The notes: a model not told the origin generated them from the sequence alone. Shown: positions 19,167-28,597, counted from the first letter of the stretch. The stretch: 64,000 nucleotides of DNA from Stigmatella aurantiaca (GCF_900109545.1 NZ_FOAP01000010.1:292225-356224), one strand, 5' to 3'. Translations and numbers: made by a program.

Positions 19167-20429
19167 TCACTCCTGGGGACTGGGCATCATGTCCCGGTCC
19201 AGGGGGATGGCGAACTCGAAGCGCGCGCCCTTGCCCGGCGCCGAGTGCACCTCGAGGGTGCCCCCGTGGGCGAGGGCGATCTGCCGCGCCAGGTACAGGC
19301 CGAGGCCCAGCCCCGACGAGTGAGGGCCCCGCGAGAAGCGCTCGAACAGCCGGGACAGCAGGTGCGGCGCAATCCCCGGGCCCTGGTCGGAGACGGTGAG
19401 GACGGCCCAGGGGCCATCCAGGCGCGTCTGCCGGGAAGCCTCCACGAGCACGGGGAGTCCCGCCGGGGAGTGCTTCAGCGCGTTGGCCACGAGGTTCGAG
19501 AGCACCTGGCGGAGGCGGGCCGGATCGGCCATGACCGTCAGCTCCGAGGGGCCGCGGAATTGGACTTCGGTCCGAGGGGTCGTGGCGGCGGCGGCGGACT
19601 CCTCCACCAGCCGCATCAGGTCCACCGGCTGTGCCTGTAGGACGAAGAGCCCCTGGTCGAGCCGGCCCACGTCGAGCAGATCCGAGGCCAGGCGCGAGAG
19701 GGCCGTGACGCCCTGGGCCGCCGCCGAGGCATCGCGCAGGTAGTCCGCGGCCTGGTTGCGGAGGGCCCGCTTGTGGATGAGCTCGATGCGCGTGCGCAGC
19801 GAGAACAGGTGGTTGGCCATGTCATGGGCGAAGACGGTGATGAGCTCATCGGCGGCGGCGCGGCGGCCCTGCGCGGCGGCGGCCTGCGTGAGCTGCTCCA
19901 CGAGCTCGGCGCGGTGGGCCAGCATGCCCACCCACCGGGCCACGGTCTCGACGAAGCGCAAGTCGTCCAGGGAGAAGAACTCGGGCTGCTCCGTGGTGCA
20001 CCCCAGCACCCCGCGCCGCTGGCCTCCGATTTCGATGGGGACCGAGATGTTGGACCGGATCTTCAGCCCGAACTTGATGCCGGGCAGCTCTCCGGGGTCC
20101 TCGTCCTGATGCCCGGAGTGCCACGGTTGCCCTGTCTCGAAGACCTCGACGGTGCGCCCGCGGTTGGCCAGCTGCAGCCGGTCCAGGCCGAGGCCCCGCT
20201 GTTTACGCCCCATGGGCGTATCGCTGACGCCCATGGCCACGAGCGTCTGGGTTTGGGGCTCCAGCAGGAAGATGTCCACCTTGTCCGCGTGGAGGATCTC
20301 GCTGATGAGGTGGCTGGCCCGCTCCAGCGTGGGGCGAAGTTCGGCTGCGGGCAGCGCCAGCAGTTGCTCGAGCGTCTGCCACAGTTGGTCGCGACGCTCG
20401 TTCTCGGATGGAGGCGGATGCGCAGACAC
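19167..20429 (-). CDS. GAF-domain sensor histidine kinase
   Basis: About 420 residues if read from GTG 20429 (VSAHPPPSENERRDQ). The frame is open to 20585, but that would overlap the upstream lipoprotein gene. GAF domain in the first half (RASHLISEILHADKVDIFLLEP...GVLGCTTEQPEFFSLDDLRF). Phosphoacceptor His in VFAHDMANHLFSLRTRIE, then HATPase with N-box NLVANALKHS, G1 DQGPGIAP and G2 GLGLGLYLARQIALAHGG. No membrane segment: a cytosolic sensor. No response regulator is adjacent, so the partner is unknown. The start is uncertain for lack of a clear ribosome-binding site. It ends 16 bp from the convergent GH3 gene. Confidence 0.85.
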   Translation of the reverse strand: MSAHPPPSENERRDQLWQTLEQLLALPAAELRPTLERASHLISEILHADKVDIFLLEPQTQTLVAMGVSDTPMGRKQRGLGLDRLQLANRGRTVEVFETGQPWHSGHQDEDPGELPGIKFGLKIRSNISVPIEIGGQRRGVLGCTTEQPEFFSLDDLRFVETVARWVGMLAHRAELVEQLTQAAAAQGRRAAADELITVFAHDMANHLFSLRTRIELIHKRALRNQAADYLRDASAAAQGVTALSRLASDLLDVGRLDQGLFVLQAQPVDLMRLVEESAAAATTPRTEVQFRGPSELTVMADPARLRQVLSNLVANALKHSPAGLPVLVEASRQTRLDGPWAVLTVSDQGPGIAPHLLSRLFERFSRGPHSSGLGLGLYLARQIALAHGGTLEVHSAPGKGARFEFAIPLDRDMMPSPQE

Positions 20430-20532
20430 AACGGCAACATGCGCACCGCCGGGACGGAAGGGAGGAGCGGTCCCGGCGGGGCCGGCTTTCCTGCTTGCTC
20501 TCCGGACAGGGCGCCCTGCTGGGGCGTGGGCT

Positions 20533-21168
20533 TCAGTGCCCGATGCGGACGTTGCTGAGCCCCTCGAGCACATCCCCGCCGTCACACGTGCCCACGGTGG
20601 TCTGCTTCTCCAGGTGGACGGTGGAAGGCTGCAGGGTGAACTGGAGCGGCTCCGGGCAGTCGAAGCCGTAGTAGCTGAGGAGCTGTCCCCTGAGCTCGAG
20701 CGTCAGGTCCACGGTGGTGGAGTATTCGCCCGGCTCGGGCTCGGACACGTCAATGAAGGGCACGTCCCGGGTGCGCGCCAGGGAGACGGTGCCCTCCAGG
20801 CTTCGCATCCAGGTCATCTTCGTCTGCACGGGCTCCGTCGATTCCCCATCGAGGGGATAAGAACCGTCCACCAGGGTCCGGTCGACGATGAGTTTGAGAT
20901 CTCCCGGCGAGCCCTCGCCCTGGAAGCCCAAGGCCACTTCGAACGAGCGGGTCTTTTTCTCCAGGTCATGAACCGAGTGGAGAAACCACGTTTCATCAAA
21001 GGCAAAGGTGCGCGTCTTCTGCGTGCTGGCGCAGCTCACCACCATCTGTCCACTGCCGCTGACGGGCTGGAGGGTGCCGCGGCTGTCGCCGGTCTTGTCA
21101 CAAGGAAAGGAGCACGCTTGCACCGCGAGGGCACCCGCGAGGGGGAGCAAAGGCTTCATCCAATTCAT
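20533..21168 (-). CDS. hypothetical lipoprotein
   Basis: 211 residues beginning MNWMKPLLPLAGALAVQAC, a lipoprotein signal with Cys19. The frame stays open far upstream (to 22497), but only as the complement of the HEAT gene. The mature part is predicted beta-rich with several Cys (PCDK, CAST, GFDCPE, GTCDGG) and segments such as TTVDLTLELRGQLLSYYGF. Not recognised as any family. It lies on the same strand as the histidine kinase, about 100 bp upstream of it, and is divergent from the HEAT gene. Confidence 0.6.
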   Translation of the reverse strand: MNWMKPLLPLAGALAVQACSFPCDKTGDSRGTLQPVSGSGQMVVSCASTQKTRTFAFDETWFLHSVHDLEKKTRSFEVALGFQGEGSPGDLKLIVDRTLVDGSYPLDGESTEPVQTKMTWMRSLEGTVSLARTRDVPFIDVSEPEPGEYSTTVDLTLELRGQLLSYYGFDCPEPLQFTLQPSTVHLEKQTTVGTCDGGDVLEGLSNVRIGH

Positions 21169-21315
21169 GCGCTGGAACGCTACCCCACCTCGTTTGGGCT
21201 TCGCCAAGCAGGCCCCCGGAGGGCCTGAGGTCAACGTTACCCAGCCCTGGGTCAATTTCTTGGAATATTGAAATAAGCTGGATACCCGTGCTAACCAGCC
21301 AGCCTGGCTCAGACC

Positions 21316-22500
21316 ATGCAACGTTCTTCGCTCAAGGCCCTCGGCATTCTCGGTGTCCTGCTGCTCATTGCCCTGGGGGCCGCGGTGGTGTCGCGCCGCC
21401 TGGATTCTCCTGGGGCCACGTCCCTGGACGCCCCGGCTGCCACGGTCCCCTCCACCGGCCGGGCTTCCACCGCCTCCGGGCCGTCTGGGAGCGCGGGAGG
21501 GCCTGCCGACACCGGAGAGCGGACACCCAAGGAGGACATCTTGCCCATGCCTGGCTGCTGGGAGGGCGTGGCGGAGTTCGATCGGAACGGCTCGCTCGAC
21601 ACCTTCCGCCAGACGCTCCGCGCGGCCGCGGGGGCAGGGGACAGCGAGCTGTTGAGCTACCTCCAGGAGCGGCTCACGGAGCTCATCGCGGAGGACGCGG
21701 GCAAGGCGCTCCAGGTGCTGGGGTGGGCGGAGCACTCCGCGCCGCCCGAGCTGGGCGTCTACATGGGGGCCCTGAAGCAGGCGCCCGCCGTCCACCAACC
21801 CCAGGTGGTGGAGCGCCTGCTGAAGATGGGCGAGGACTCCCGGGCCCAGCCGGACATCCGGGCCGCCGCCGTGGACACGCTGGAGTCGCAGAAGCGCCTG
21901 TCTCCCTCGAACATCCAGCGCCTGAAAGCGCTCGCGATGGATCCGGCCACCGACGCGGCCGGCTGGATGGCCACGCGCACCCTGGGCCGGGTGATGAAGG
22001 AGGACTACGAGCGCACCGGCACCTTCGCCCCCTACTGGAACGAGCTGCTCGATGTGGGCGAGAAGTCCGAGGACCTGGCCGTGCGCCTGCTGGCCCTGGA
22101 GATGCCCTCCTATTCGGATCCCCTCATCGGCAGTGAATCGATGGACCGGCTCGTGGACATCATGCGCAAGGATCCGGAGCGGGACGTGCGCGAGATGGCC
22201 GCCTTCCGGCTCGCCGTCTCCGAGGATCCCCAGAAGGCCCTGGAGGCCTACCGCACGGCCTTCCCGCTGGAGAAGGAGGAGTGCGTGCGCTGGGCCCTGT
22301 TCCGCTTCGCCGTGCGCGCGGCCGGCCCCGGCGCCCTGCCGCTGCTTCAGCAGATGGCGGCGCAGGATCCGCGCTTCGTGGAGGACTATCAGGACTTTCA
22401 GCGGCTCTATGCCGGGGGCACCGTGGACTTCGCGCGCATCTGGCTCGGCGTCCAGGAGCGTCACCGCTGCACCATCGAGGAAGGGGCGCCCCACCAATGA
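21316..22500 (+). CDS. HEAT-repeat protein with N-terminal membrane anchor
   Basis: 394 residues. One hydrophobic helix at 7-26 (KALGILGVLLLIALGAAVVS), then a Pro/Ser/Thr/Gly-rich linker to about residue 75. The rest is an all-alpha solenoid with HEAT-like units such as PDIRAAAVDTLESQKRL, DLAVRLLALEMPSYSDPLI and DVREMAAFRLAVSEDPQKAL. Probably anchored in the inner membrane and facing the periplasm, as a scaffold. ATGA overlap with the next gene shows an operon with a second HEAT protein and an M23 peptidase. Confidence 0.75.
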   Translation: MQRSSLKALGILGVLLLIALGAAVVSRRLDSPGATSLDAPAATVPSTGRASTASGPSGSAGGPADTGERTPKEDILPMPGCWEGVAEFDRNGSLDTFRQTLRAAAGAGDSELLSYLQERLTELIAEDAGKALQVLGWAEHSAPPELGVYMGALKQAPAVHQPQVVERLLKMGEDSRAQPDIRAAAVDTLESQKRLSPSNIQRLKALAMDPATDAAGWMATRTLGRVMKEDYERTGTFAPYWNELLDVGEKSEDLAVRLLALEMPSYSDPLIGSESMDRLVDIMRKDPERDVREMAAFRLAVSEDPQKALEAYRTAFPLEKEECVRWALFRFAVRAAGPGALPLLQQMAAQDPRFVEDYQDFQRLYAGGTVDFARIWLGVQERHRCTIEEGAPHQ

Positions 22501-23501
22501 GTTCCTCCCACCGTCTTTCTCTCCGCCTGGGACGCGGCGCCCGGTGGTCCGCGCTGCTGCTGGCCTCGGCCCTCTGGGGGCTGCCCGCCCGTGCCGAGCC
22601 CACCCCCCTGCGGCAGACCGCCTGCTCGTTCACGGGGATGATCGATGAGCTGCGCGTGGCGCTGAAGTCAGGCTCGCCCGCCTACCGCAAGTACGCCCGG
22701 GAGCGGCTCCGGGCCGCCGCGCGCGTCATGCCCGCGGACGAGCTGCGCGCGGCCGTGCAGGACGAGCGGGATCCGGACACGTTGGAGGCGCTGGGCGCGG
22801 CGCTCGCCAGCAAGTCCTCCTTCACGGAGGACGCCACGCTCGTGCAGCCGCTGCTCTCCCGGGCCGCGCAAGACGGGGACCCTCAGGCCCGGGCTGCCGC
22901 GGTGCGGAGCCTGCGGGGCACGGGCTCCGTGGACCTCATGACGAAGAACGGCGGCGTGGTGACGTACGAGCAGCTCATCCGCGACAGCGCGCCCGAGGTG
23001 CGCCAGGCCGTGGTGGACAACCTCATCCACGAGAGCGCCAAGGTGTACTTCGGCCACGAGCGCACGGTGTCCGAGGCCGCCGTGTCCGCGGCGCTGGCCG
23101 CGAAGGATCCGCAGGCGGCCGCGCGGTTGCTGTCCGAGGTCTCCATGGAGGCGGTGGGCGCTGACACGGTGGAGAAGCTGCGCCAGCAGCTCCGCTCGGA
23201 GGAGCCTGCCCTGCGAGGCGCGGCGGCCACGGCGCTCGGCGGCGTGCCGGGCGCGGAGTCCGCCGCGATGAAGGATGCGCTCGTGTCGCTCTACCGCGAC
23301 GAGCGGGACCCGGCGGTGCGCAAGGCCGCGCTGCAGGGCATTGTCCGGCTGGGCATGGGCGGTGCCCGCGCCACGCTCGAGTCCCTGCGGGGCGTGGCCC
23401 CTGCGTTGGATCCGGAGATCGACGCCTGGCAGTCCGCCCTTCGGCTCGGGCTCCAGGAATGGCACCTGCTGCTGCGCGAGAAAGAGCGCCTGCGCAGGTA
23501 G
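22497..23501 (+). CDS. exported HEAT-repeat protein
   Basis: 334 residues starting at the ATG that overlaps the previous stop. Signal peptide MSSSHRLSLRLGRGARWSALLLASALWGLPARA, then a HEAT solenoid throughout (YRKYARERLRAAARVMPADELRAA, DPQARAAAVRSLRG, EPALRGAAATALGG, DPAVRKAALQGIVRLG). No catalytic motif. Paired with the membrane-anchored HEAT protein before it and followed 47 bp later by a secreted M23 peptidase. Likely a periplasmic adaptor; the partner is unknown. Confidence 0.75.
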   Translation: MSSSHRLSLRLGRGARWSALLLASALWGLPARAEPTPLRQTACSFTGMIDELRVALKSGSPAYRKYARERLRAAARVMPADELRAAVQDERDPDTLEALGAALASKSSFTEDATLVQPLLSRAAQDGDPQARAAAVRSLRGTGSVDLMTKNGGVVTYEQLIRDSAPEVRQAVVDNLIHESAKVYFGHERTVSEAAVSAALAAKDPQAAARLLSEVSMEAVGADTVEKLRQQLRSEEPALRGAAATALGGVPGAESAAMKDALVSLYRDERDPAVRKAALQGIVRLGMGGARATLESLRGVAPALDPEIDAWQSALRLGLQEWHLLLREKERLRR

Positions 23502-23548
23502 CGGCAGTCTCACCCGCAGTCCCGCAGCGCAACCCCCGAGGAGAAGGT

Positions 23549-24091
23549 ATGAACGTGAAGAAGGTGCTGTACACCGCCAGCGCACTGCTGGCCGGCTGGG
23601 CTGGAGTGGCCGTGGCGGCGAGCGCCAAGGGCCCCATCTGCGAGCCCAACGCCCGCGTGAACTCGACGACGTATTACAGCTGCAACGGCGGCAGCCACAC
23701 GGCGCTCGACATCAGCAACGGCACGTGCGGTGAGTGGAACCACCGCGGCATGCTCGTGGGCAGCTTCAACTACCGGTACTACGGTGGCTGTGGCGCGGCC
23801 TGCTACGGCTCGACGTGTAACGGTGGCGCGGGCAACTACTACGTCGTCTCCGGTGCCAGCGGCTGGGAGTTCCGTCAGCTGCACATCTACGCCAACGCCA
23901 GCTCCGGCACGAAGACGTGCGACGGCTGCGCCCTGGGCCTGGTGGGCGGCACCGGCGAGGCCACCGGTCCCCACGTGCATGCGGACAACCGCCAGTACGG
24001 CACCCGCAAGTCCGCCTGGTACACCAGCAAGGGCACCACCTGCGGCACCACGGGCAACTGCACCACGGTGATCGGCGCCCCCTCGCTGTAA
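23549..24091 (+). CDS. secreted M23-type metallopeptidase
   Basis: 180 residues from ATG 23549 behind GAGGAGAAGG. Signal peptide ending about residue 24 (AGVAVAA/SAKG). The mature part has the M23 (LytM/lysostaphin-like) zinc layout: His50 and Asp54 in SHTALDIS, His112 in RQLHIYAN, and the HxH pair His142/His144 in GPHVHADN. Such enzymes cut peptidoglycan cross-bridges or Gly-rich peptides. Compact, with many cysteines, consistent with an extracellular fold held by disulfides. Could serve cell-wall turnover or predation. Third gene after the HEAT pair; a strong hairpin follows. Confidence 0.82.
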   Translation: MNVKKVLYTASALLAGWAGVAVAASAKGPICEPNARVNSTTYYSCNGGSHTALDISNGTCGEWNHRGMLVGSFNYRYYGGCGAACYGSTCNGGAGNYYVVSGASGWEFRQLHIYANASSGTKTCDGCALGLVGGTGEATGPHVHADNRQYGTRKSAWYTSKGTTCGTTGNCTTVIGAPSL

Positions 24092-24104
24092 TCCTCAACC
24101 CCGG

Positions 24105-24134
24105 ACCGCTCCGCCCGTTGCTGGGTGGAGCGGT
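24105..24134 (+). terminator. hairpin terminator after the HEAT-HEAT-M23 unit
   Basis: ACCGCTCCGCCC pairs with GGGTGGAGCGGT (12 bp, one GU) around a 6-nt loop GTTGCT, 13 bp after the M23 stop. No T-run follows, so intrinsic termination may be weak, but it marks the end of the three-gene unit before the GNAT gene. Confidence 0.6.
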
Positions 24135-24153
24135 TCCCACCCCTCTCACGGAC

Positions 24154-24783
24154 ATGCTTCCGTCCATGCACCTTCGGCCCTACCAACCGGGTGACCGGGA
24201 TGCCGTCTATGACATCTGTGTGCGGACGGGCGCGTCCGGCCAGGATGCCCGGGGCCACTTCCTGAGCGACGCGCTGCTGCCGGATGTCTACGCCGGTCCC
24301 TACCTCGAACTCGAACCGGAGCGGGCCTTCGTGCTCGACGAGGGCGGCCGGGTGGCCGGGTACGTGCTCGGTACCGCCGACACGGCGGCGTTCGTGGCGG
24401 CCTGGCGCGCCCGGTGGCTGCCCCGGGTGGCGGGCCGGTATCCCTGCCCGGCCGAGCCGCCCGTCACCGCGGATGACCGGTTGATCTCCACGCTGAACCA
24501 CCCCGAGCGGATGCTCGCGCCCGAGCTGGCCCCACACCCCGCGCACCTGCACGTCGACCTGCTTCCCCACGCCCAGGGCGCTGGGCATGGCCGCCGCATG
24601 GTGGAGACCTTCCTGGCCGCAGTGGCCGCCGCCGGTGCGCCCTCGCTGCACCTGGGCACGGCCAACGGCAACACCCGGGCGCTGCGGTTCTATGAGCGTC
24701 TGGGCTTCCAGCGCCTCCCCGTAGCGGGGGTGGAGGACACCACGTTCTTCTGGTGTCCCACGGGGGCTTCCCGGTTGCGGTGA
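24154..24783 (+). CDS. GNAT-family N-acetyltransferase
   Basis: 209 residues from ATG 24154 (MLPSMHLRPY); ATG 24166 is an alternative that drops four residues. Begins HLRPYQPGDRDAVYDICVRTGASGQDA. The acetyl-CoA-binding motif A appears as LPHAQGAGHGRRMVETFL, followed by LHLGTANGNTRALRFYERLGF. This is the GNAT subgroup related to the acetyltransferase-like region of bacterial O-GlcNAcase-type proteins. Substrate unknown. Confidence 0.8.
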   Translation: MLPSMHLRPYQPGDRDAVYDICVRTGASGQDARGHFLSDALLPDVYAGPYLELEPERAFVLDEGGRVAGYVLGTADTAAFVAAWRARWLPRVAGRYPCPAEPPVTADDRLISTLNHPERMLAPELAPHPAHLHVDLLPHAQGAGHGRRMVETFLAAVAAAGAPSLHLGTANGNTRALRFYERLGFQRLPVAGVEDTTFFWCPTGASRLR

Positions 24784-24930
24784 GCCGCTGCCGGTCCCAC
24801 CGTCTGACGCCCGCTCGACAGAAAGGGCCTCGCGCGTATCCGCCAGGCATCAGTTCCCGGCGGAACCCGTCCCCGCGTGGGGCGGGGGCGCGTAAGACGC
24901 CGGGACCCTCAGCGACAGGAGACGGCTCGC

Positions 24931-25701
24931 ATGAAGCTTCAAGGCAAGGTGGCGCTCATCACCGGGGCGGATTCGGGAATTGGCCAGGCGACGGCGGAGG
25001 TGTTTGCCCGGGAGGGAGCCAACGTCAGCATCATCTACCACACGGACGAGAAGGGCGCCCAGGAGACGCGCCGCCTCGTGGAGGCCCAGGGCCGGCGGGC
25101 CCTCGTCCTGCAAGGGGACGTGGGGAACTCGGCCGAGGTGGCGAAGTTCTTCGAGCGCACGGTCGCCGAGCTGGGCGTCATCGACATCCTGGTGAACAAC
25201 GCGGGCCAGGGCATGCAGGGCATTCCCGTGGAGAAGCTGGAGGACGCGAAGCTGGAGCAGATCCTTCGCGTCAACCTCATGGGGCCCCTGTTCTGCGCCC
25301 GCTCCTTCATCCAGCTGCGCAAGAAGCACGGCGGCAAGGGGCGCATCGTGAACATCAGCTCGGTGGCCCAGCACCTGCCCACCGCGGAGAGCGCGCCCTA
25401 TGGCATGTCCAAGGCGGGCCTGGGCTCGCTCACGCGCAGCCTGTCGGTGGAGCTCGCCCCCGACCGCATCAACGTCAACAACATCGCCCCGGGGCTCATC
25501 CAGACGCCCATGACGCAGAAGCGCCTGGACGATCCGAAGCAGCGTGAGGAGTCGCTCAAAGAGATTCCGTGGCACCGCGCGGGGCAGCCCGAGGAGATCG
25601 CCCGGCTGGCGCTGTTCCTCGCCTCGGACGACGGGGACTACGTCACCGGCCAGACCTGGACCATCGATGGCGGCCTGACGATGAACTGGGGCGGCGCCTG
25701 A
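24931..25701 (+). CDS. short-chain dehydrogenase/reductase
   Basis: 256 residues from ATG 24931, 8 nt after AGGAGA. Classical SDR: cofactor motif TGADSGIG (11-18), NNAG (89-92), catalytic Ser144 in NISSVA, Tyr157 and Lys161 in YGMSK, and C-terminal [15 protein letters not shown]. It resembles the glucose 1-dehydrogenase / 3-oxoacyl-ACP reductase-like group. Asn31 after the second beta strand does not settle NAD versus NADP. Substrate unknown. The next gene starts 10 bp after its stop. Confidence 0.88.
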   Translation: MKLQGKVALITGADSGIGQATAEVFAREGANVSIIYHTDEKGAQETRRLVEAQGRRALVLQGDVGNSAEVAKFFERTVAELGVIDILVNNAGQGMQGIPVEKLEDAKLEQILRVNLMGPLFCARSFIQLRKKHGGKGRIVNISSVAQHLPTAESAPYGMSKAGLGSLTRSLSVELAPDRINVNNIAPGLIQTPMTQKRLDDPKQREESLKEIPWHRAGQPEEIARLALFLASDDGDYVTGQTWTIDGGLTMNWGGA

Positions 25702-25711
25702 GCCACCGGCG

Positions 25712-26092
25712 ATGACGTCCGCGCCTCCTTCCAAGGTGTGCGCCGTCTGCGGCCGGCGCATCACCTGGCGCAAGAAGTGGGAGCGGGACTGGGAGAACAT
25801 CCGCTACTGCTCCGCGCGCTGCCGGGGCCGCAAGGGGGCCGCGGGGCAGGACACGCTCGAGCACCGCATCCTGGAGATGCTCGGCGCCCGGGCCCGGGGC
25901 GCGACGATGTGCCCCTCGGAGGTGGCGCGCGCCGAGGGCGGCGAGGACTGGCGCGAGCGCATGGAGCCCGTGCGCGAGGCGGCCCGGCGGCTGGTGGCCC
26001 GGGGGGACGTGGAGATCCTCCAGGGCGGCCAGGTGGTGGACCCCTCGACGGCGAAGGGCCCCATCCGCCTGCGGCTGCGGGCCTCCCGGTGA
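25712..26092 (+). CDS. DUF2256 + DUF3253 protein
   Basis: 126 residues. N-terminal DUF2256 zinc-binding-like motif: [18 protein letters not shown] with Cys10 and Cys13, then [11 protein letters not shown] with Cys33 and Cys37. C-terminal DUF3253 winged-helix-like region: [65 protein letters not shown]. The two domains are often fused as here. Function unknown, perhaps nucleic-acid binding. Separated by 10 bp from the SDR gene and convergent with the lipoprotein on the other strand. Confidence 0.85.
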   Translation: MTSAPPSKVCAVCGRRITWRKKWERDWENIRYCSARCRGRKGAAGQDTLEHRILEMLGARARGATMCPSEVARAEGGEDWRERMEPVREAARRLVARGDVEILQGGQVVDPSTAKGPIRLRLRASR

Positions 26093-26108
26093 GCGGCCCG
26101 GCGGAGCG

Positions 26109-27404
26109 TCAGTCCACGGCCGCCTGGTCCACGAAGAAGACCACGCGGCCGCCCAGCGCCGGGGCGGTGACGCCCGTCACGCCTTCGGTGACCGTCCACA
26201 GATTGGTGCCGCTGCCCGTGGCGTGCATGCCCTCGGGCATCCTCGGCCACTGCGAGCTGCCCGAGAGGTAGGCCTTGCGCGAGGCCCCCGTGGACACCTT
26301 GAAGAGGGCGCCCCCGTAGCGCGTGGAGCTCAGCCAGTAGGAGGTGGTGGCGGTGGTGGTCATGATCGGGGCCACCCCCTGCACGTTGGGCTCGTTCATG
26401 AGGTAGGCGCGCTCGGGCTTCACCGCGCCGCCCACCGTCTTGAGCCGGTTCGTGGCCGCATCCACCGGCCAGCGGTAGAGCCGTCCCCCGAGCCCGGGCG
26501 TGTTGCCGTCATAGGGGCACGGGGTGTCGCCGTTGTTGCAGTACTCGCCCGAGAGCACCGCGGGCACCGTGCCGCGCGTGTCCTTGCCGAGGAAGGAGAA
26601 CTTGGTGCGGCAGGGGCTGGTGAGGCTCGCGGGCATCACGTACGCGCTCACCTGCGGCAGCACGTACTTGTAGCCATAGGCGCACCACACCGTGCCGTTC
26701 TTCCCCAGCGTCGTCTCGCACGCGGTGCTGGTGTCCACCTGGCGGATCTGCGTGAGGTCGAACACCCGGAGGCCGTCCGAGGTGTCCGCCAGATAGAGGT
26801 AGTTGCCGAACCAGGCCAGGCCGCCGCCGTGCTCGGCCACGGCGGTGAAGTTGCCGGCGCTGGTGGGCCGCACCAGCAGCAGGTGCCGGTAGTTCACCGC
26901 GCTCGCGGACATGTCCGAGATGTCCGCCACGGAGATGCGCACGCCCTTGTCCGGGCTGGTGAGCGCGTAGTGCCAGGAGACGATGGCGGTGTTGGTGCTG
27001 CCCGACACGCCCGCGGTGAGCGCCTGCGGAATCCACTCCGAGGTGCCCATGTCGCCGTCGTTCCAGCGGAAGCCTCCCTTGTAGCCCGTGGCGGGCGGGT
27101 GGGTGGAGGCGGTGAGCATGGGGCCCGCGCGGTTGAGATCCTGGAGGACGGCCGGCAGCCCGAGCGCGGGGCCGACATCCGCCATGAACGCGGCGGCGCT
27201 GCTCCAGGTGTTCTGATCCTGGAGCTGGAGGCAGCTCGCGTCATGCACCGTCAGCGGGGCGCCTTCCGTGAGGGGCTGCGCGCCGGTGCCCACGGCCTCG
27301 TCCGGGGCGTCCGGCTCCATGGCGGGGCCACACCCCGCGAGGCTGCTGCCGGTGAGCCAGACCACGGCGAAGAACTTTCGGGCTCCTGGGGAAAATCCAG
27401 ACAT
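26109..27404 (-). CDS. secreted lipoprotein, beta-propeller-like, unknown function
   Basis: 431 residues with signal FFAVVWLTGSSLAGC (lipid Cys25). The mature part has repeated short strands such as GGGLAWFGNYLYLADTSDGLRVFDLTQIRQVD and THPPATGYKGGFRWNDGDMGTSEWIPQ. The LVIVD-like DTSDGLRVFDLT motif suggests a surface beta-propeller. No enzyme motif seen. Last gene of a minus-strand unit: the beta-propeller gene ends 38 bp upstream and the NlpC/P60-like gene precedes that. Confidence 0.65.
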   Translation of the reverse strand: MSGFSPGARKFFAVVWLTGSSLAGCGPAMEPDAPDEAVGTGAQPLTEGAPLTVHDASCLQLQDQNTWSSAAAFMADVGPALGLPAVLQDLNRAGPMLTASTHPPATGYKGGFRWNDGDMGTSEWIPQALTAGVSGSTNTAIVSWHYALTSPDKGVRISVADISDMSASAVNYRHLLLVRPTSAGNFTAVAEHGGGLAWFGNYLYLADTSDGLRVFDLTQIRQVDTSTACETTLGKNGTVWCAYGYKYVLPQVSAYVMPASLTSPCRTKFSFLGKDTRGTVPAVLSGEYCNNGDTPCPYDGNTPGLGGRLYRWPVDAATNRLKTVGGAVKPERAYLMNEPNVQGVAPIMTTTATTSYWLSSTRYGGALFKVSTGASRKAYLSGSSQWPRMPEGMHATGSGTNLWTVTEGVTGVTAPALGGRVVFFVDQAAVD

Positions 27405-27442
27405 GGGGACTCCGATGAGAAGAGACAGGGGGAGGGGAGGGC

Positions 27443-28555
27443 CTACCGGCAGTGGGCGCGCCGGAGGGTGACGCCCGCCTCGGTGCGCAACTGGAAGAGG
27501 ACGCCGCCCTCGTCGAGGACGGTGAAGTCCCGGAAGGTCTCCTCGGGCAGGGTGTTGAGGGGCAGGTCCGTCTGGCCCAGCACCTTGCCATCCAGCGGAT
27601 CCAGGCAGAAGAGCCGCACGCCCGGCGCGGTGGTGGGGCTGGGCTTGCCGGTGGGCAGCGTGCCCGCCACGCCCAGGTAGAGCAGTCCCGTCCGGTCGCT
27701 GTCGAGCAGGGTGATGGCCATCAGCGGGAAGGCCAGCCGGTACTCGCGGGTGTAGCGGCGCTCGCCGGAGTGCCGGTCGATGACGTTGAGGAAGAGGCGG
27801 CCCGTGGGGGCATCGATGAGGCGGGCCAGGACGTAGGCGCGGCCGTCCCGGGTGGGCCTGCCCGGAATCTCCGGGTGTGTGGGGTCGGCCTTGCCCGAGA
27901 GGTCGCCAATGCGGACGAGGGCGCCGTGCTCGCGCTCGACGTACACCGAGTCACCGTCCACGAAGGTGCCGGTGATGCCGCCGGGCGCGGGAATGCCCGG
28001 GCCCGTCACCGGCAGGTCTCCCTTCAGCTCGCCCGTGGTGGGATCCAGGAGGGCCACGGACTGGTCCTTCAGCCGGTCGAGCACCAGCAGGGTGCCATCG
28101 GGGGCCACGGTGACATCCTGCGGGGTCTGCTGGGTGAGGGGCAGGGTGCCACGCACCTGTCCGTCCGGGCCCAGCCGCACGAGCCGGCCATTCACCTGGT
28201 CCAGCACCACGGCCTCCCCGAGCGGCGTCACCGCCAGGGACATGGGGGCCTCGGGGTTGCCCTCCTGGGGCCGCTCGCGCCCAAGCTGAGAGGCCCCGCT
28301 GCCCCAGCCCAGCTCGGCGAACACCTCCCGGGGCTTCGAGGGGGCCGGGGCCTGGGGTGCCGTGCCCGCGGGAGCCGGGCGGCCAGAGGTTCCCACCGAG
28401 GGGGGCACCCCCCCCGCAGGGGCACCGGACGCCTCCGCGGGAAGCGGCATGTCCCCCGGAGCCTTGCCCCCCCGGCGTGTCACCCCAAGCGCGACGGCGA
28501 GCACGAGGAGCGCGAGCCCGCCGAGGAGGAGAACACCGCGCTGGCGCACCGTCAT
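27443..28555 (-). CDS. membrane-anchored beta-propeller protein
   Basis: 370 residues. N-terminal transmembrane helix (GVLLLGGLALLVLAVALGVT), a Pro/Ala/Gly linker to about residue 75, then an NHL- or SMP30-like six-bladed propeller. The strands include MSLAVTPLGEAVVLDQVNGRLVRLGPDGQV, DVTVAPDGTLLVLDRLKDQSVALLDP and GDSVYVEREHGALVRIGDLSG. Likely periplasmic, anchored in the inner membrane, acting as a binding or scaffold protein. Middle gene of the three-gene envelope operon. Confidence 0.7.
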   Translation of the reverse strand: MTVRQRGVLLLGGLALLVLAVALGVTRRGGKAPGDMPLPAEASGAPAGGVPPSVGTSGRPAPAGTAPQAPAPSKPREVFAELGWGSGASQLGRERPQEGNPEAPMSLAVTPLGEAVVLDQVNGRLVRLGPDGQVRGTLPLTQQTPQDVTVAPDGTLLVLDRLKDQSVALLDPTTGELKGDLPVTGPGIPAPGGITGTFVDGDSVYVEREHGALVRIGDLSGKADPTHPEIPGRPTRDGRAYVLARLIDAPTGRLFLNVIDRHSGERRYTREYRLAFPLMAITLLDSDRTGLLYLGVAGTLPTGKPSPTTAPGVRLFCLDPLDGKVLGQTDLPLNTLPEETFRDFTVLDEGGVLFQLRTEAGVTLRRAHCR

Positions 28556-28597
28556 GGCTCGTGCCCTTCCCGGCGTCCGGCCGCTCGCGCGGCGGGC

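Noticed and set aside
20430..20585. 52-residue N-terminal extension of the GAF kinase
   Set aside because: Would overlap the preceding lipoprotein gene and is low-complexity Ala/Gly/Pro/Arg sequence; the later GTG is preferred.
25738..26271. 177-codon + strand frame overlapping the DUF2256 gene
   Set aside because: Shadow frame; the DUF2256/DUF3253 frame has conserved cysteines and ends cleanly at 26092.
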